Shown one piece after another: positions 18,729-27,345 of a stretch of DNA of 64,000 bases (position 1 is the stretch's first letter; each line of letters opens with the position of its first letter). The notes under the pieces were generated by a model, which saw only the letters and a program-made list of their open reading frames with translations, had not been told where the DNA came from and ran no database searches. The stretch lies in the NCBI GenBank assembly GCA_021162805.1, contig JAGGXZ010000200.1, positions 1-64,000 of the forward strand. The letters are read 5' to 3'. The DNA is from Candidatus Poribacteria bacterium. GTDB taxonomy: Bacteria > Poribacteria > WGA-4E > B28-G17. The position numbers and the translations under genes were made by a program.

Positions 18729-19886
18729 ATGGATCAAAATCAGGATAGCATCAAAAGCTGGAGTGGAACCGCTATGACGCCTCGCGAGAGATGGCGTCGT
18801 GTCTTCCACTACCAGACGGTGGATAGAATCCCTCATTACGAATTTGGATATTGGTCCGAAACCTACAAAGAATGGCATAAACAGGGGTTGCCGAAGGAGA
18901 TCGATAACGAGGCTAAAGCCAACAGGTTCTTCGGATTTGACCCGCGCGGAGGAGCTAGCCCGAACATAGGATGGCTCTACGGATTTGAACATAAGGTGCT
19001 GGAGGATAAGGGCGATAAGATCATCGTACAGGGCAGCGACGGCGTCATATCCGAGGTCTTCAAGGACGGAACCTCCACCATCCCTCATTACATCAAGTTC
19101 CCGATAGAAAACCGCGAGGACTGGGAGAGGTTCAAGGACAGACTTCGCATAGATGACGAGGTGAGATATCCCAAAAACTGGGATCAGATCGCTGAAAGGC
19201 TCAGACACGTGAATCATCCGATAGGCGTCAATGTGGGCTCGCTATACGGCTGGCCGCGAAACTGGATAGGGTTCGAGAACATATCCCTGATGTTATATGA
19301 CGATTACGCCCTTGTGGAGGAGATCGTCGAGACGATATGTGAGCTGATCGTGCACACCCTCCAGAGAGCGCTCCGAACTGTTGAATACGACTATGGAGCC
19401 GGATGGGAGGACATGTGCTTCAACAACGGCCCGATGATCTCGCCGGCCATGTTCAAAAAGCTCCTCGTGCCCAGATATAAGAGGATAGCGGACCTCCTGC
19501 ATCGACATGGGGTGGATGTGATATACACCGACTGTGACGGAAACATCAACGATGTCGCTGGGCTGTGGCTTGAGGCAGGGTATAACTGTATGTTCCCCAT
19601 AGAGGTTCGGGCCGGAAGCGATCCGGTTAAACTTCGGAAGAGGTTCGGCAAGGACATCCTGCTTCTGGGCGGGGTGGACAAAATGGCGCTCATCAGGGGC
19701 AAAAGCGATATCCTCGAGGAGCTCAAGAGACTCTCACCTGTGGTCGAGGAGGGAGGGTTTATCCCACATGTGGATCACCGCGTTCCGCCCGATGTGCCTT
19801 ATGAGAACTACCTTTATTACCTGCGTGAGAAAAAGGCTATGCTAGGCTTCAGAACGGACGAGTTGGATATACCAGGGATAACTTAA
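18729..19886 (+). CDS. uroporphyrinogen decarboxylase-like protein (methyltransferase MtaA/CmuA branch)
   Basis: 385 residues with the UroD TIM-barrel fold. It starts as TPRERWRRVFHYQTVDRIP and has the later block YTDCDGNIND, GLEAGYNCMFP-like and LLGGVDKMALI. This divergent branch includes methyl-corrinoid methyltransferases rather than haem-pathway decarboxylases. It is 14 nt after recA with GAGGAGAGG upstream, so it may ride on the recA operon by accident. A corrinoid protein encoded at 53.8 kb is a possible partner. The substrate cannot be read from sequence. Confidence 0.82.
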   Translation: MDQNQDSIKSWSGTAMTPRERWRRVFHYQTVDRIPHYEFGYWSETYKEWHKQGLPKEIDNEAKANRFFGFDPRGGASPNIGWLYGFEHKVLEDKGDKIIVQGSDGVISEVFKDGTSTIPHYIKFPIENREDWERFKDRLRIDDEVRYPKNWDQIAERLRHVNHPIGVNVGSLYGWPRNWIGFENISLMLYDDYALVEEIVETICELIVHTLQRALRTVEYDYGAGWEDMCFNNGPMISPAMFKKLLVPRYKRIADLLHRHGVDVIYTDCDGNINDVAGLWLEAGYNCMFPIEVRAGSDPVKLRKRFGKDILLLGGVDKMALIRGKSDILEELKRLSPVVEEGGFIPHVDHRVPPDVPYENYLYYLREKKAMLGFRTDELDIPGIT

Positions 19887-19910
19887 CGTATTATCGAAGG
19901 AACCAGGAGC

Positions 19911-20037
19911 GAGGAACGAGGAAGCACCTTGATTTCGAATTGCGAATTTCGGATCTCGAATTTAAATTCGCAATTCGCATTTCGAATTTGCATACCTTCG
20001 TTCCTCATCATGGATAGCCGCTACACTCAAGGGAAAT
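19911..20037. repeat. intergenic repeat unit, copy A, with long imperfect inverted repeat
   Basis: GAGGAACGA at 19911-19919 is inverted at 19998-20006. Between them are AT-rich blocks of the type GAATTGCGAATTT, centred on the palindrome CGAATTTAAATTCG (19957-19970), so the whole segment can fold on itself. It ends in a roughly 40-nt block (19997-20037) that recurs with few mismatches at 22347-22387 (copy B). It lies between the UroD-like gene and the coiled-coil gene. Confidence 0.7.
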
Positions 20038-20078
20038 AAGAGCGAATGGAAAAACCGACAGAAGTTAGGGGGAATCTA

Positions 20079-20792
20079 ATGCGATCTGAGGTCGTCACCG
20101 TCCTAACGGAAAAGCTAGGACCTGAGGGGTTTGACGCCCTAGATCAGATGATAGAGGAAAAAGTTCGGCAGATGGGCGTTACCAAGGATGAGTATAGGGA
20201 GATCCTTTCCAGACTTGATCTGCTTGAGCACGGATATAGGGAGCTGAAAGGTGAGGTAACCGAGCTTAGACGCGAGATCAGACTCATAAACGAAAGGCTC
20301 GATTCCCTGAATGAGAGGTTTGATTCCCTCAGGTCCGAGATGTATGGTAGGTTCGATTCTCTCAGATCTGGGATGGAAGGCAGATTTGACTCCTTCGGAT
20401 CTGAGATGGACGATAAGTTTAACTCCCTCAGATCCGAGATGGATGAAAAATTTAGCTCCCTCAGGTCCGAGATGTATGGTAGGTTCGATTCTCTCAGATC
20501 TGGGATGGAAGGCAGGTTTGACTCCTTCGGATCTAAGATGGATGAAAAGTTTAACTCCCTCAGGTCTGAGATGGACAATAAATTTAACTCCCTCAGATCT
20601 GAGATGGACGATAAGTTTGACTCCCTCAGGTCTGAGATGAATGAAAAGTTTAGCTCCCTCAGGTCTGAAATCAATCTGCTCAGGACTGAAATGAACGGAC
20701 GAATAGACAAAATGCTACGGTGGACGGTCGGAACGGTAGCTCTCTTTGGGATACTTATCAGCGCCTTAATGGCATTAAAACTCTTTGGATAA
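20079..20792 (+). CDS. hendecad-repeat coiled-coil protein with C-terminal membrane anchor
   Basis: No firm family is recognised; the layout recalls DUF1640/CCDC90-type coiled-coil membrane proteins. An N-terminal helical region is followed by eleven consecutive 11-residue repeats of the form K/R-F-D/N/S-S-L-R-S-E-M-x-x, then a transmembrane helix (WTVGTVALFGILISALMAL) and a short basic tail. An 11-residue period favours a straight, right-handed coiled coil. The ATG at 20079 has a GGGGGA ribosome site; an ATG at 20046 is the alternative and adds 11 residues. The repeats are nearly identical at DNA level, so the copy number may vary between strains. Confidence 0.7.
   Translation: MRSEVVTVLTEKLGPEGFDALDQMIEEKVRQMGVTKDEYREILSRLDLLEHGYRELKGEVTELRREIRLINERLDSLNERFDSLRSEMYGRFDSLRSGMEGRFDSFGSEMDDKFNSLRSEMDEKFSSLRSEMYGRFDSLRSGMEGRFDSFGSKMDEKFNSLRSEMDNKFNSLRSEMDDKFDSLRSEMNEKFSSLRSEINLLRTEMNGRIDKMLRWTVGTVALFGILISALMALKLFG
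20316..20678 (+). repeat. 33-bp tandem repeat array inside the coiled-coil gene
   Basis: Eleven in-frame 33-bp units. A higher-order 132-bp (four-unit) duplication is clear: 20331-20462 and 20463-20594 are almost identical over their first 80 bases, including the unusual F-G-S variant unit. This indicates recent unequal exchange or slippage. Confidence 0.9.
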
Positions 20793-20948
20793 GATCACGG
20801 GTGGTCTAATGTTCGAGACCCCAAAGAGAGCTTCCAAACATTGTCCTTACTTGATCTGATCGGAGGGCGAGGGAACGTTTAGGATTCGCGCCTCATTCAG
20901 CACGCCGATGATGGCGACGATGGAGATAGAATCGTCGGAGGTATGGGG

Positions 20949-21734
20949 ATGAAGATATATATCCTCACCGATCTTGAGGGCGTGGCGATGGTCTCCAGGT
21001 GGGATCAGACGCGAACGGGAGACGCCACCCCTGAGGCGAAGGCCCAAGCCATGAAACTGCTCACATGGGAGGTGAACGCCGCCATTGACGGTATCCTGGA
21101 CGTCTATCCCGATGCGGAGGTGATAGTCTGGGACGGCCATGGAAGCGGCGGAATAGACATCATGGAGTTTCACCCCAAGGCCAAGCTGATCCCCCGCGGC
21201 AGGCCCATCTTTCCCCCCTATTTTCTGGATGAAAGCTTTGATGCCCTGTTCTTCGTAGGTCAACACGCTATGGCGGGGACGGAGGGGGCGCCGTTGTGTC
21301 ACACCTATTCGTCCAAGACGATCGAGTATTACAAGATCAACGGCATGTTCGTAGGGGAATTCGGCGCGAGGGCGATCATGGCCGGCACATTCGGCGTCCC
21401 GACTGTGTTTATATCTGGGGACGATAAGGCCGTGGCTGAGGCCAAGGCGCTGGTGCCCAACATCCACGGCGCAATCGTGAAATGGGGGCTGGGTATCGAG
21501 CTGGCGATCCACCTCTCGCCTAAAGCCGCCCAAGGGGTGATCAGGAGGACCGCCGCCGAGGCGGTCAGGGATATCGGCTCCATCGAGCCGGTCAGGGTCG
21601 ATCCGCCATATGAACAGGAGATACGCGTTTACGAAGGGGTGAGCATCGAGGGATATCTCAAACGAGGCGCTGAGAAGATCGACGACAGAACCGTGGTGAT
21701 ACGGAGCGATAATATCTGCGACCTTTTCATCTGA
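20949..21734 (+). CDS. M55 family D-aminopeptidase (DppA-like)
   Basis: Zinc-dependent D-amino-acid peptidase that forms a decameric ring in characterised members. The 261-residue protein has the family start KIYILTDLEGVAMV (metal-binding D and E), WDGHGSGGIDI, FFVGQHAMAG, and GEFGARAIMAGTFGVPTVFISGDD. GGAGG at 20937-20941 is 7 nt before the ATG at 20949 but only 1 nt before an ATG at 20943, so 20949 is the start. It could serve in recycling of D-alanyl peptides from cell wall. No dipeptide transporter is adjacent. Confidence 0.92.
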   Translation: MKIYILTDLEGVAMVSRWDQTRTGDATPEAKAQAMKLLTWEVNAAIDGILDVYPDAEVIVWDGHGSGGIDIMEFHPKAKLIPRGRPIFPPYFLDESFDALFFVGQHAMAGTEGAPLCHTYSSKTIEYYKINGMFVGEFGARAIMAGTFGVPTVFISGDDKAVAEAKALVPNIHGAIVKWGLGIELAIHLSPKAAQGVIRRTAAEAVRDIGSIEPVRVDPPYEQEIRVYEGVSIEGYLKRGAEKIDDRTVVIRSDNICDLFI

Positions 21735-21775
21735 TCCCCCCTGGTCTTTTCCGAACACACCCTCATGTGCCCTGA

Positions 21776-22254
21776 GTACGAGAAATTCGGTATGTGCCGG
21801 GCTTTTTCTGTTGGGTTATGCACGAGAAGTTTGGATCCGAAACCGGAGCTACCCCGGATGGGCGCAGATCGGGGTTTCCCCTCGCCGACGGAGCTGGAGC
21901 CGCTCAAGGGCGTGAGAGATGTGGACCTACGGCGTCGATACTCTCCACCACTAAGTGGAGCCACAGGAAGGCGATCGGGGGGTGGTACAGAACGTGAAGT
22001 TCACGAAGAGCTTTCTCGGGACGGAGTTGGGCCTAAAGGCTTTGAGAAACCTAATAGAGACCTATCTCAGACGGGGAGGGTTTGAGATACAGGTCAACGT
22101 CGTCAGCGCGGACCTTCTGAGGGATGTCCAGGCGCGCCCTGAGAATTACCAGGATCTCCTCGTCAGGGTTGCCGGTTATTCGGACTATTTCGTGCGTCTA
22201 AGCCCGAGCATGCAGGCGGAGATAATCGCGAGGACGGAACATATGTCAGCGTGA
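21776..22254 (+). pseudogene. C-terminal remnant of a glycyl radical enzyme
   Basis: Only the last fifth of a pyruvate-formate-lyase-type glycyl radical enzyme remains. Frame 2 (from about 21776) reads SETGATPDGRRSGFPLADGA and GPTASILSTTKW. At about 21980 a G6 tract causes a shift, and frame 1 continues NVKFTKSFLGTELGLKAL to the glycyl-radical loop RVAGYSDYFVRL and the stop at 22254. Adding one G to the tract restores the frame. There is no start or body upstream, because the DppA-like gene ends 41 nt before, so the gene is truncated whatever the status of the frameshift. Confidence 0.85.
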
Positions 22255-22284
22255 TTCGCTCATATTATCGTTAAGCGTAGCAGA

Positions 22285-22392
22285 GACCTGAGAGGTCAGA
22301 AAACGTTACAACGTTAAACGTTGAACGTGCAACGGATTTTCTTTCTCCTCGTTCCTCCTCATGGATAACCGCTACACTCAGGGGAAATGAAC
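22285..22392. repeat. intergenic repeat unit, copy B, with AACGTT array
   Basis: GACCT-GAG-AGGTC inverted repeat (22285-22297), then AACGTT-type units with a 7-8 nt period (22302-22334). A block of about 40 nt (22347-22387) follows that matches copy A at 19997-20037 with few mismatches. It lies between the glycyl-radical remnant and the PorV-like gene. Confidence 0.7.
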
Positions 22393-22468
22393 TAAACATT
22401 AAGGGGAGTTGAACGTCTAAAGGATTATGCATGGGAGAAAAAGAAAATAAGAGTCTAAGGAGATGGAG

Positions 22469-23422
22469 ATGCGAGTTAAGAGTCTGATTTACGTCTGTTT
22501 TGCTTTTCTCGCCGTTCTCTCAACCTTTGCCGATGAGAAGGCGGAGATACACGGGGATGCAGGCACGATAGGTGCGGCCTTTCTGAAGCTGGAGCCCGGA
22601 TGTCGTCCCGGAGCTATGGGCGGCGCTTTCGTCGGGCTGGCGGACGACGTAAACGCCCTGTTCTGGAACCCGGCCGGCCTGACCTCGATCCGGAAGAGCG
22701 AGCTATCGGCGATGCAGAACTTCTCCTTCGGGGGCGTCAACAACGTCACGGCAGGATATGCCCGAAAGCTCGGCAAGCTTACGGCTGGGCTCTCACTTCA
22801 AGGCGTTTTCGCCGAGATAGAGAGGAGATCTGGGCCTTCAGAGGAACCCGAGGAGAGGTTCTACTCGGGCGGCATGGCGGTGGGGCTCTCCGGAGGGTAT
22901 GAGCTGATGAAATGGATATCGGTGGGAGGAACGGTCAAGTACATATATCAGAACTACGACCAGTACGAGGTGAACGGCCTCGCGGTCGATCTAGGCGGGA
23001 TGATCAGGCTTTTAGGCGGCAGGATAAGGGCCGGAGCTGCCCTGCAGAATCTGGGTTGGACGGATGGGGAGCTTGAAAGCGAGAAGAAACTGCCCACCTC
23101 TCTGCGAGCGGGCGGGGCGATATCGTTGGATGATGGGAAGCTCAACCTGTCGGCTGAGGCCAATATGCCCTTTTATGGCGATCCGAGCGTAAGGGTGGGT
23201 CTGGAGCGATGGATACATCAGGTTTTGGCGTTGAGGGTGGGCTACAACCTCGGATTTGATTCGGCGGCTGAAAATCCGTCAAGCGGGTTGACGGCGGGCG
23301 TGGGATTGAAGGCATATGGGACGCAGCCTCTTGAGAACGTGAACTTCCAGTTCGACTATGCCTATATACCGGATAGGCGGTTCGGCGATTCGCATAGGAT
23401 CTCCTTTATCACCCGTTTTTAA
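22469..23422 (+). CDS. PorV/PorQ-like outer-membrane beta-barrel protein
   Basis: 317 residues: signal peptide (about 1-20), then GAAFLKLEPGCRPGAMGGAF, GLADDVNALFWNPAGL, and alternating amphipathic strands to a terminal RFGDSHRISFITRF. This matches the PorV/PorQ (UPF0164) group of FadL-like barrels; PorV binds cargo of the type IX secretion system. The start at 22469 has AAGGAG 6 nt upstream; an ATG at 22463 abuts that site. A C25-type peptidase with a type IX sorting domain is encoded at 30.8-35.1 kb, which supports the assignment. Confidence 0.83.
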   Translation: MRVKSLIYVCFAFLAVLSTFADEKAEIHGDAGTIGAAFLKLEPGCRPGAMGGAFVGLADDVNALFWNPAGLTSIRKSELSAMQNFSFGGVNNVTAGYARKLGKLTAGLSLQGVFAEIERRSGPSEEPEERFYSGGMAVGLSGGYELMKWISVGGTVKYIYQNYDQYEVNGLAVDLGGMIRLLGGRIRAGAALQNLGWTDGELESEKKLPTSLRAGGAISLDDGKLNLSAEANMPFYGDPSVRVGLERWIHQVLALRVGYNLGFDSAAENPSSGLTAGVGLKAYGTQPLENVNFQFDYAYIPDRRFGDSHRISFITRF

Positions 23423-23434
23423 CCGGCCGGGATC

Positions 23435-23463
23435 TTGCAAAATCAAATTTGATATGTTATCAT
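23435..23463 (+). promoter_or_regulatory. promoter of the tRNA cluster
   Basis: TTGCAA (23435-23440), a 17-bp spacer, TATCAT (23458-23463). The start would be near 23470, about 10 nt before the first tRNA. Confidence 0.65.
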
Positions 23464-23479
23464 TTATGCGCACTTGAGG

Positions 23480-23557
<78 letters not shown>

Positions 23558-23568
23558 GGATGGGTTGG

Positions 23569-23645
23569 GCGTCCGTAGCTCAGCTGGATAGAGCAGCTGA
23601 CTTCTAATCAGCAGGTCGCAGGTTCGAGTCCTGCCGGGCGCGCCA
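23569..23645 (+). tRNA. tRNA-Arg (anticodon TCT)
   Basis: Acceptor GCGTCCG pairs with CGGGCGC. The anticodon loop CTTCTAA gives TCT, reading AGA/AGG. The T loop is TTCGAGT, and CCA is encoded at 23643-23645. Confidence 0.93.
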
Positions 23646-23652
23646 GGAGGAT

Positions 23653-23730
23653 GGTGAGTGTAGCTCAGGTGGTTAGAGCACTTGACTGTGGATCAAGTGG
23701 CCGCGGGTTCAAATCCCGCCACTCACCCCA
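23653..23730 (+). tRNA. tRNA-His (anticodon GTG)
   Basis: Acceptor GTGAGTG pairs with CACTCAC. The loop CTGTGGA gives GTG. The extra G at 23653 (G-1) faces the C73 discriminator, the identity element of tRNA-His. CCA is encoded at the end. Confidence 0.95.
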
Positions 23731-23741
23731 TTTATCTTGTC

Positions 23742-23815
23742 GCACCCGTAGCTCAATTGGACAGAGCAATGGACTTCGGATCCATTGGTTGGGGGTTCGA
23801 GTCCTCCCGGGTGCG
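23742..23815 (+). tRNA. tRNA-Arg (anticodon TCG)
   Basis: Acceptor GCACCCG pairs with CGGGTGC. The loop CTTCGGA gives TCG, reading CGN codons. After the discriminator G the sequence is CTA, so unlike the other five tRNAs here CCA is not encoded and must be added enzymatically. Confidence 0.93.
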
Positions 23816-23848
23816 CTAAAAATGAAAATCATGAATTTTCCTTTGCGT

Positions 23849-23924
23849 GCGCCGTTAGCTCAACTGGCAGAGCACCTGACTCTTAATCAGGGGGTTGAAG
23901 GTTCGATTCCTTCACGGCGCACCA
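23849..23924 (+). tRNA. tRNA-Lys (anticodon CTT)
   Basis: Acceptor GCGCCGT pairs with ACGGCGC. The anticodon loop CTCTTAA gives CTT. The T arm is GAAGG-TTCGATT-CCTTC, and CCA is encoded at 23922-23924. Confidence 0.94.
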
Positions 23925-23935
23925 TTTTTTATTTC

Positions 23936-24023
23936 GGGCGAGTGTTGGAAGTGGGAGACAAGGTAGACTTAGGATCTACTGGGCTTGAAGCCCGTGAGGG
24001 TTCAAGTCCCTCCTCGCCCACCA
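23936..24023 (+). tRNA. tRNA-Leu (anticodon TAG)
   Basis: An 88-nt class II tRNA with a long variable arm. Acceptor GGGCGAG pairs with CTCGCCC. The loop CTTAGGA gives TAG. CCA is encoded at 24021-24023. It is directly upstream of tig. Confidence 0.94.
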
Positions 24024-24080
24024 TTCCGTTTGATCCTTACCCCCTTGAAGGAAAACTTTTAGCTAGCGGGAGGAGCTTGT

Positions 24081-25388
24081 TTGAAAGTAGATGTTGAAAC
24101 GTTAAGTCCGACAAGGAAAAGGTTACGCATTGAGCTGCCCCGGGAAAGATTGAACGAGGAACTCGAAACCGTATACAGGGAGCTGAGACGGGAGGTTTCC
24201 GTCCCGGGCTTCAGAAAGGGAAAAGTCCCGAAGGATATCCTGTTCCTCAGATTCGAAGATCATATCAAGAATAGCATCATATCGGATATCCTCTCATCGG
24301 AGCTGGAGAATATTTTCAAGGAAAAGGGCATAACCCCGCTTTCGCAACCGGAGGTGAAAACGGAACTCTCCGATCTGCCGCTCAGGGGCGATCAGCCCTG
24401 GGTGGTGGAAGTCGAAGTGGAGGTTAAACCGGATATCGAGCTCCCGCCATACGATCAGATCCACATAAAGAAATGGCGTCCGGATGTCCCCAGAGAAGAG
24501 GTGGATAGATACATAGAGTCCCTGCGAGAAGGACGGGCGGAGTACATACCGATCGAGGAGAAAAGACCTGCCCGACAGGGCGATTTCGTCAAGGTCGACC
24601 TCAAGCTTTCCGTCCCGGAAAAGGGGATATTCGACGCCGAGGAGAAGGATTTGATATTCCAGATCGGCCAGGGACACCTTCCAAAGGAGGTGGAGGAGAA
24701 TGTGATCGGGATGAACCCCGGAGAGACCCGTAAGGTTGAAGCGAGCTTTCCCCGGGATCATCCTGAACCGGTGCTGGCCGGTCAAAACGCCTCTTTCGAG
24801 ATCACCCTCAAGGAGATACTCGAGAGAAAACTCCCCGATTTGGACGATGAGTTCGCCAAAGAGATGAACTTCGAGAGCCTGGAACAGATGAGATCGACGA
24901 TTTGGAACAGGATGGTCGAGGAGGAAAAGGCGCAGATCACCGCGCGGCTTTACAACGAGGTGACCAGGCAGATCGTCGAAAAAACCGATGTGGCCATACC
25001 CGAGTCCGTCATCGAGAAGAGGCTATCCGAAATCATCAGGGAGATTCGCACGGGCAGGGTTGGAACGGCGGAGGACAGGGAAAGGCTCCGAAACCCCAAT
25101 CAGGCGGAGGATTATATCAACCAGCTCCGTCAGCAGCTTATCTTTGAGATAAAGAAGGCCTGGATCTTCGAGGAGATCGCCAGAAGGGAGAACCTAACGG
25201 TCTCCGACGAGGAGGCGGAGCAGGTTCTGAGGCTGGAGGCGTTGAGGCGGAACATCAATCCCGAAAGGTACATATCCCAGATCAAGGATGCCAACAGATT
25301 CGAAGGGGTTAAGGATGACATCTTAGCTTCCAAGGTGTGTGACTTTCTGATCAAGAACGCAACGGAGGAGAGCTACGCCATAGTTTGA
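24081..25388 (+). CDS. tig: trigger factor (ribosome-bound chaperone)
   Basis: Ribosome-associated folding chaperone with peptidyl-prolyl isomerase activity. The 435-residue protein has the ribosome-docking tail with VPGFRKGKVPKDIL near residues 43-56 (the GFRxGK signature), an FKBP-like domain around 150-235, and a long helical C-terminal arm. The start is TTG at 24081, with GGAGGA 6 nt upstream; no in-frame ATG precedes it. Directly upstream of clpP, clpX and lon, the conserved quality-control order. Confidence 0.95.
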   Translation: MKVDVETLSPTRKRLRIELPRERLNEELETVYRELRREVSVPGFRKGKVPKDILFLRFEDHIKNSIISDILSSELENIFKEKGITPLSQPEVKTELSDLPLRGDQPWVVEVEVEVKPDIELPPYDQIHIKKWRPDVPREEVDRYIESLREGRAEYIPIEEKRPARQGDFVKVDLKLSVPEKGIFDAEEKDLIFQIGQGHLPKEVEENVIGMNPGETRKVEASFPRDHPEPVLAGQNASFEITLKEILERKLPDLDDEFAKEMNFESLEQMRSTIWNRMVEEEKAQITARLYNEVTRQIVEKTDVAIPESVIEKRLSEIIREIRTGRVGTAEDRERLRNPNQAEDYINQLRQQLIFEIKKAWIFEEIARRENLTVSDEEAEQVLRLEALRRNINPERYISQIKDANRFEGVKDDILASKVCDFLIKNATEESYAIV

Positions 25389-25449
25389 GTTAAGCATATC
25401 GGCTTAGAAACCGAAAAAGATATCGAAGGTAGAGGTGTGTTAAAAGCTC

Positions 25450-26064
25450 ATGAATCTTGTGCCTGTAGTTATAGAGCAGACGAGCAGAGGGGAACGGTCC
25501 TACGATATATATTCCAGGCTTCTCAAGGACCGGATAATCATCATAAGCGCGCCCATAGACGACCAGTTGGCGACCTCGGTGATCGCCCAGATGCTGTTCT
25601 TGGAGATGGAGGATCCCGACGCCGACATAACGCTATACATAAACACGCTGGGCGGGGCGGTCAACGCAGGGCTGGCGATATACGACACGATGCAGTTCAT
25701 AAAGCCCGATGTCTGCACGTGGTGTATAGGCCAGGCGTTCAGCATGGGCGCTTTGCTTCTGGCTGCCGGGACGCCCGGCAAAAGGTTCGCTTTACCCCAT
25801 TCCACCATCCTGATACATCAACCGGCCGGCGGCGTTCAGGGACCGGCAACCGACATAAGCATACATGCCCGGGAGATACTCAGGGTCAAAAGGGAGATAA
25901 ACAACATCCTTTCCAAACACACCGGCCAGCCTCTGGAGAAGATAGAGGCTGACGTGGAAAGGGATTTCTACATGACGGCCGAACAGGCGAAGGAGTACGG
26001 GATCATCGATCACGTGGTTAGCTCCAGACTCGACGTTCGGGTTGAGTCGGAGGAGAGCACTTAA
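25450..26064 (+). CDS. clpP: ATP-dependent Clp protease proteolytic subunit ClpP
   Basis: Serine peptidase forming a tetradecameric chamber, loaded by ClpX encoded next. The 204-residue protein has catalytic Ser98 in GQAFSMGA, His123 in LIHQP and Asp172 in VERDFYM. Two usually strict spots differ: GQAASMGA is GQAFSMGA, and the oxyanion-side NSPGGSV loop reads NTLGGAV. The catalytic residues themselves are intact. 61 nt after tig, 17 nt before clpX. Confidence 0.95.
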   Translation: MNLVPVVIEQTSRGERSYDIYSRLLKDRIIIISAPIDDQLATSVIAQMLFLEMEDPDADITLYINTLGGAVNAGLAIYDTMQFIKPDVCTWCIGQAFSMGALLLAAGTPGKRFALPHSTILIHQPAGGVQGPATDISIHAREILRVKREINNILSKHTGQPLEKIEADVERDFYMTAEQAKEYGIIDHVVSSRLDVRVESEEST

Positions 26065-26081
26065 GTTAGGAGGGTGATATC

Positions 26082-27341
26082 ATGAACTACGAGGAGCTCA
26101 GGTGCTCGTTCTGTGGAAAAACCAAGAACGAGGTCCGAAAGCTCATTCAGGGCCCCGGTGTGTTTATATGTGATGAGTGCGTCGAACTCTGCAACGAGAT
26201 CCTGGCCGAATCGCTGGGGGACGAGGAGTTCGACGAGGATATAGAGGGCGAAAGTTTCGATCTGCCCACCCCCGAGGAGATCAAGGAGTTCCTCGATCAA
26301 TATGTCATAGGTCAGGAGAGGGCTAAAAAGACTCTGGCGGTGGCGGTCTACAAGCATTACAGGCGCATCATGTCGGAGGATAAGCTCGAAGATGATGTCG
26401 AGCTTGAAAAGAGCAACATAATGCTGATCGGCCCGACCGGCACCGGCAAAACCCTGCTCGCTCAGACGCTGGCGCGCATGCTGAAGGTCCCGTTCGCCAT
26501 AGCCGACGCAACCCCGCTGACGGAGGCAGGTTATGTCGGGGAGGACGTGGAGAACATCCTGCTCCGCCTGTTGCAGGCAGCCGATTTCAACCGGGCCGAG
26601 GCTGAAAGGGGGATAATCTACATAGATGAGATAGACAAAATCGCTCGCAAATCGGACAGCCCTTCCATCACGAGGGATGTCTCCGGAGAGGGCGTCCAGC
26701 AGGCGCTCCTGAAGATCCTGGAGGGAACGGTGGCGAACGTTCCCCCACAGGGTGGCAGAAAACACCCCCAGCAGGAGTTTATACAACTGGATACGTCGAA
26801 GATACTCTTCATCGCAGGCGGAGCCTTTAACGGTTTGGATAAGATCATAGAGCAGAGGATCGGCCGTAAGACCATAGGCTTCCACGCCGATATCGAGGTG
26901 AACAGGAAGAAGAACATAGGCGAGATCCTCGCCCACGTCCAACCTCAGGATCTGATGAAATATGGATTCATCCCCGAATTCGTCGGCAGATTCCCCGTGA
27001 TAGCCACCCTGGATGACCTCGATGAGGAAGCGCTGGTCAAAATCCTCGTCGAGCCGAAAAACTCCCTGGTCAAGCAGTTTTCGAAGTTCTTTGAGTTCGA
27101 GGACGTGAGGCTCCATATCAGGGATGATGCCCTTCGCGCCATAGCGAGGGAGGCGATGCGAAGAGGCTCAGGGGCGAGAGGATTGAAGTCGATCCTCGAA
27201 AACGCTTTGCTCGACGTGATGTATAAGCTCCCCTCGCTTGAGGGGGTTAGGGAATGTGTCATAACCTCCGACGTCATACTTAAAGGCGAAAATCCGATTT
27301 TCATCTACGATCACGAGGAAGAAAGAGCAGTGCCCGCTTGA
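26082..27341 (+). CDS. clpX: Clp protease ATP-binding subunit ClpX
   Basis: AAA+ unfoldase that feeds ClpP. The 419-residue protein has the N-terminal zinc-binding domain ([11 protein letters not shown] and CDECVELC), Walker [13 protein letters not shown], Walker [11 protein letters not shown], the pore-loop region near [12 protein letters not shown], and the IGF-type ClpP-docking segment around KTIGFHAD. An SD-like AGGAGG precedes the ATG. Confidence 0.97.
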   Translation: MNYEELRCSFCGKTKNEVRKLIQGPGVFICDECVELCNEILAESLGDEEFDEDIEGESFDLPTPEEIKEFLDQYVIGQERAKKTLAVAVYKHYRRIMSEDKLEDDVELEKSNIMLIGPTGTGKTLLAQTLARMLKVPFAIADATPLTEAGYVGEDVENILLRLLQAADFNRAEAERGIIYIDEIDKIARKSDSPSITRDVSGEGVQQALLKILEGTVANVPPQGGRKHPQQEFIQLDTSKILFIAGGAFNGLDKIIEQRIGRKTIGFHADIEVNRKKNIGEILAHVQPQDLMKYGFIPEFVGRFPVIATLDDLDEEALVKILVEPKNSLVKQFSKFFEFEDVRLHIRDDALRAIAREAMRRGSGARGLKSILENALLDVMYKLPSLEGVRECVITSDVILKGENPIFIYDHEEERAVPA

Positions 27342-27345
27342 AGGG

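Noticed and set aside
20316-20678. Regular 33-bp repeats considered as a CRISPR array
   Set aside because: Units are directly adjacent with no unique spacers, are in frame and encode a hendecad coiled coil.
20144-20710. Long minus-strand open frame rich in S, L and R opposite the coiled-coil gene
   Set aside because: It is the mirror of the 33-bp repeat array; low-complexity composition and no ribosome site.
20847-21758. Minus-strand frame covering the DppA-like gene
   Set aside because: The plus-strand M55 peptidase has all family motifs; the antisense product matches nothing I know.
23651-24097. An open frame running through the tRNA cluster
   Set aside because: It reads through four folded tRNA genes; the tRNAs explain the sequence.
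26061-27116. A 351-codon minus-strand frame inside clpX
   Set aside because: Antisense shadow of clpX; no domain, no initiation signal.
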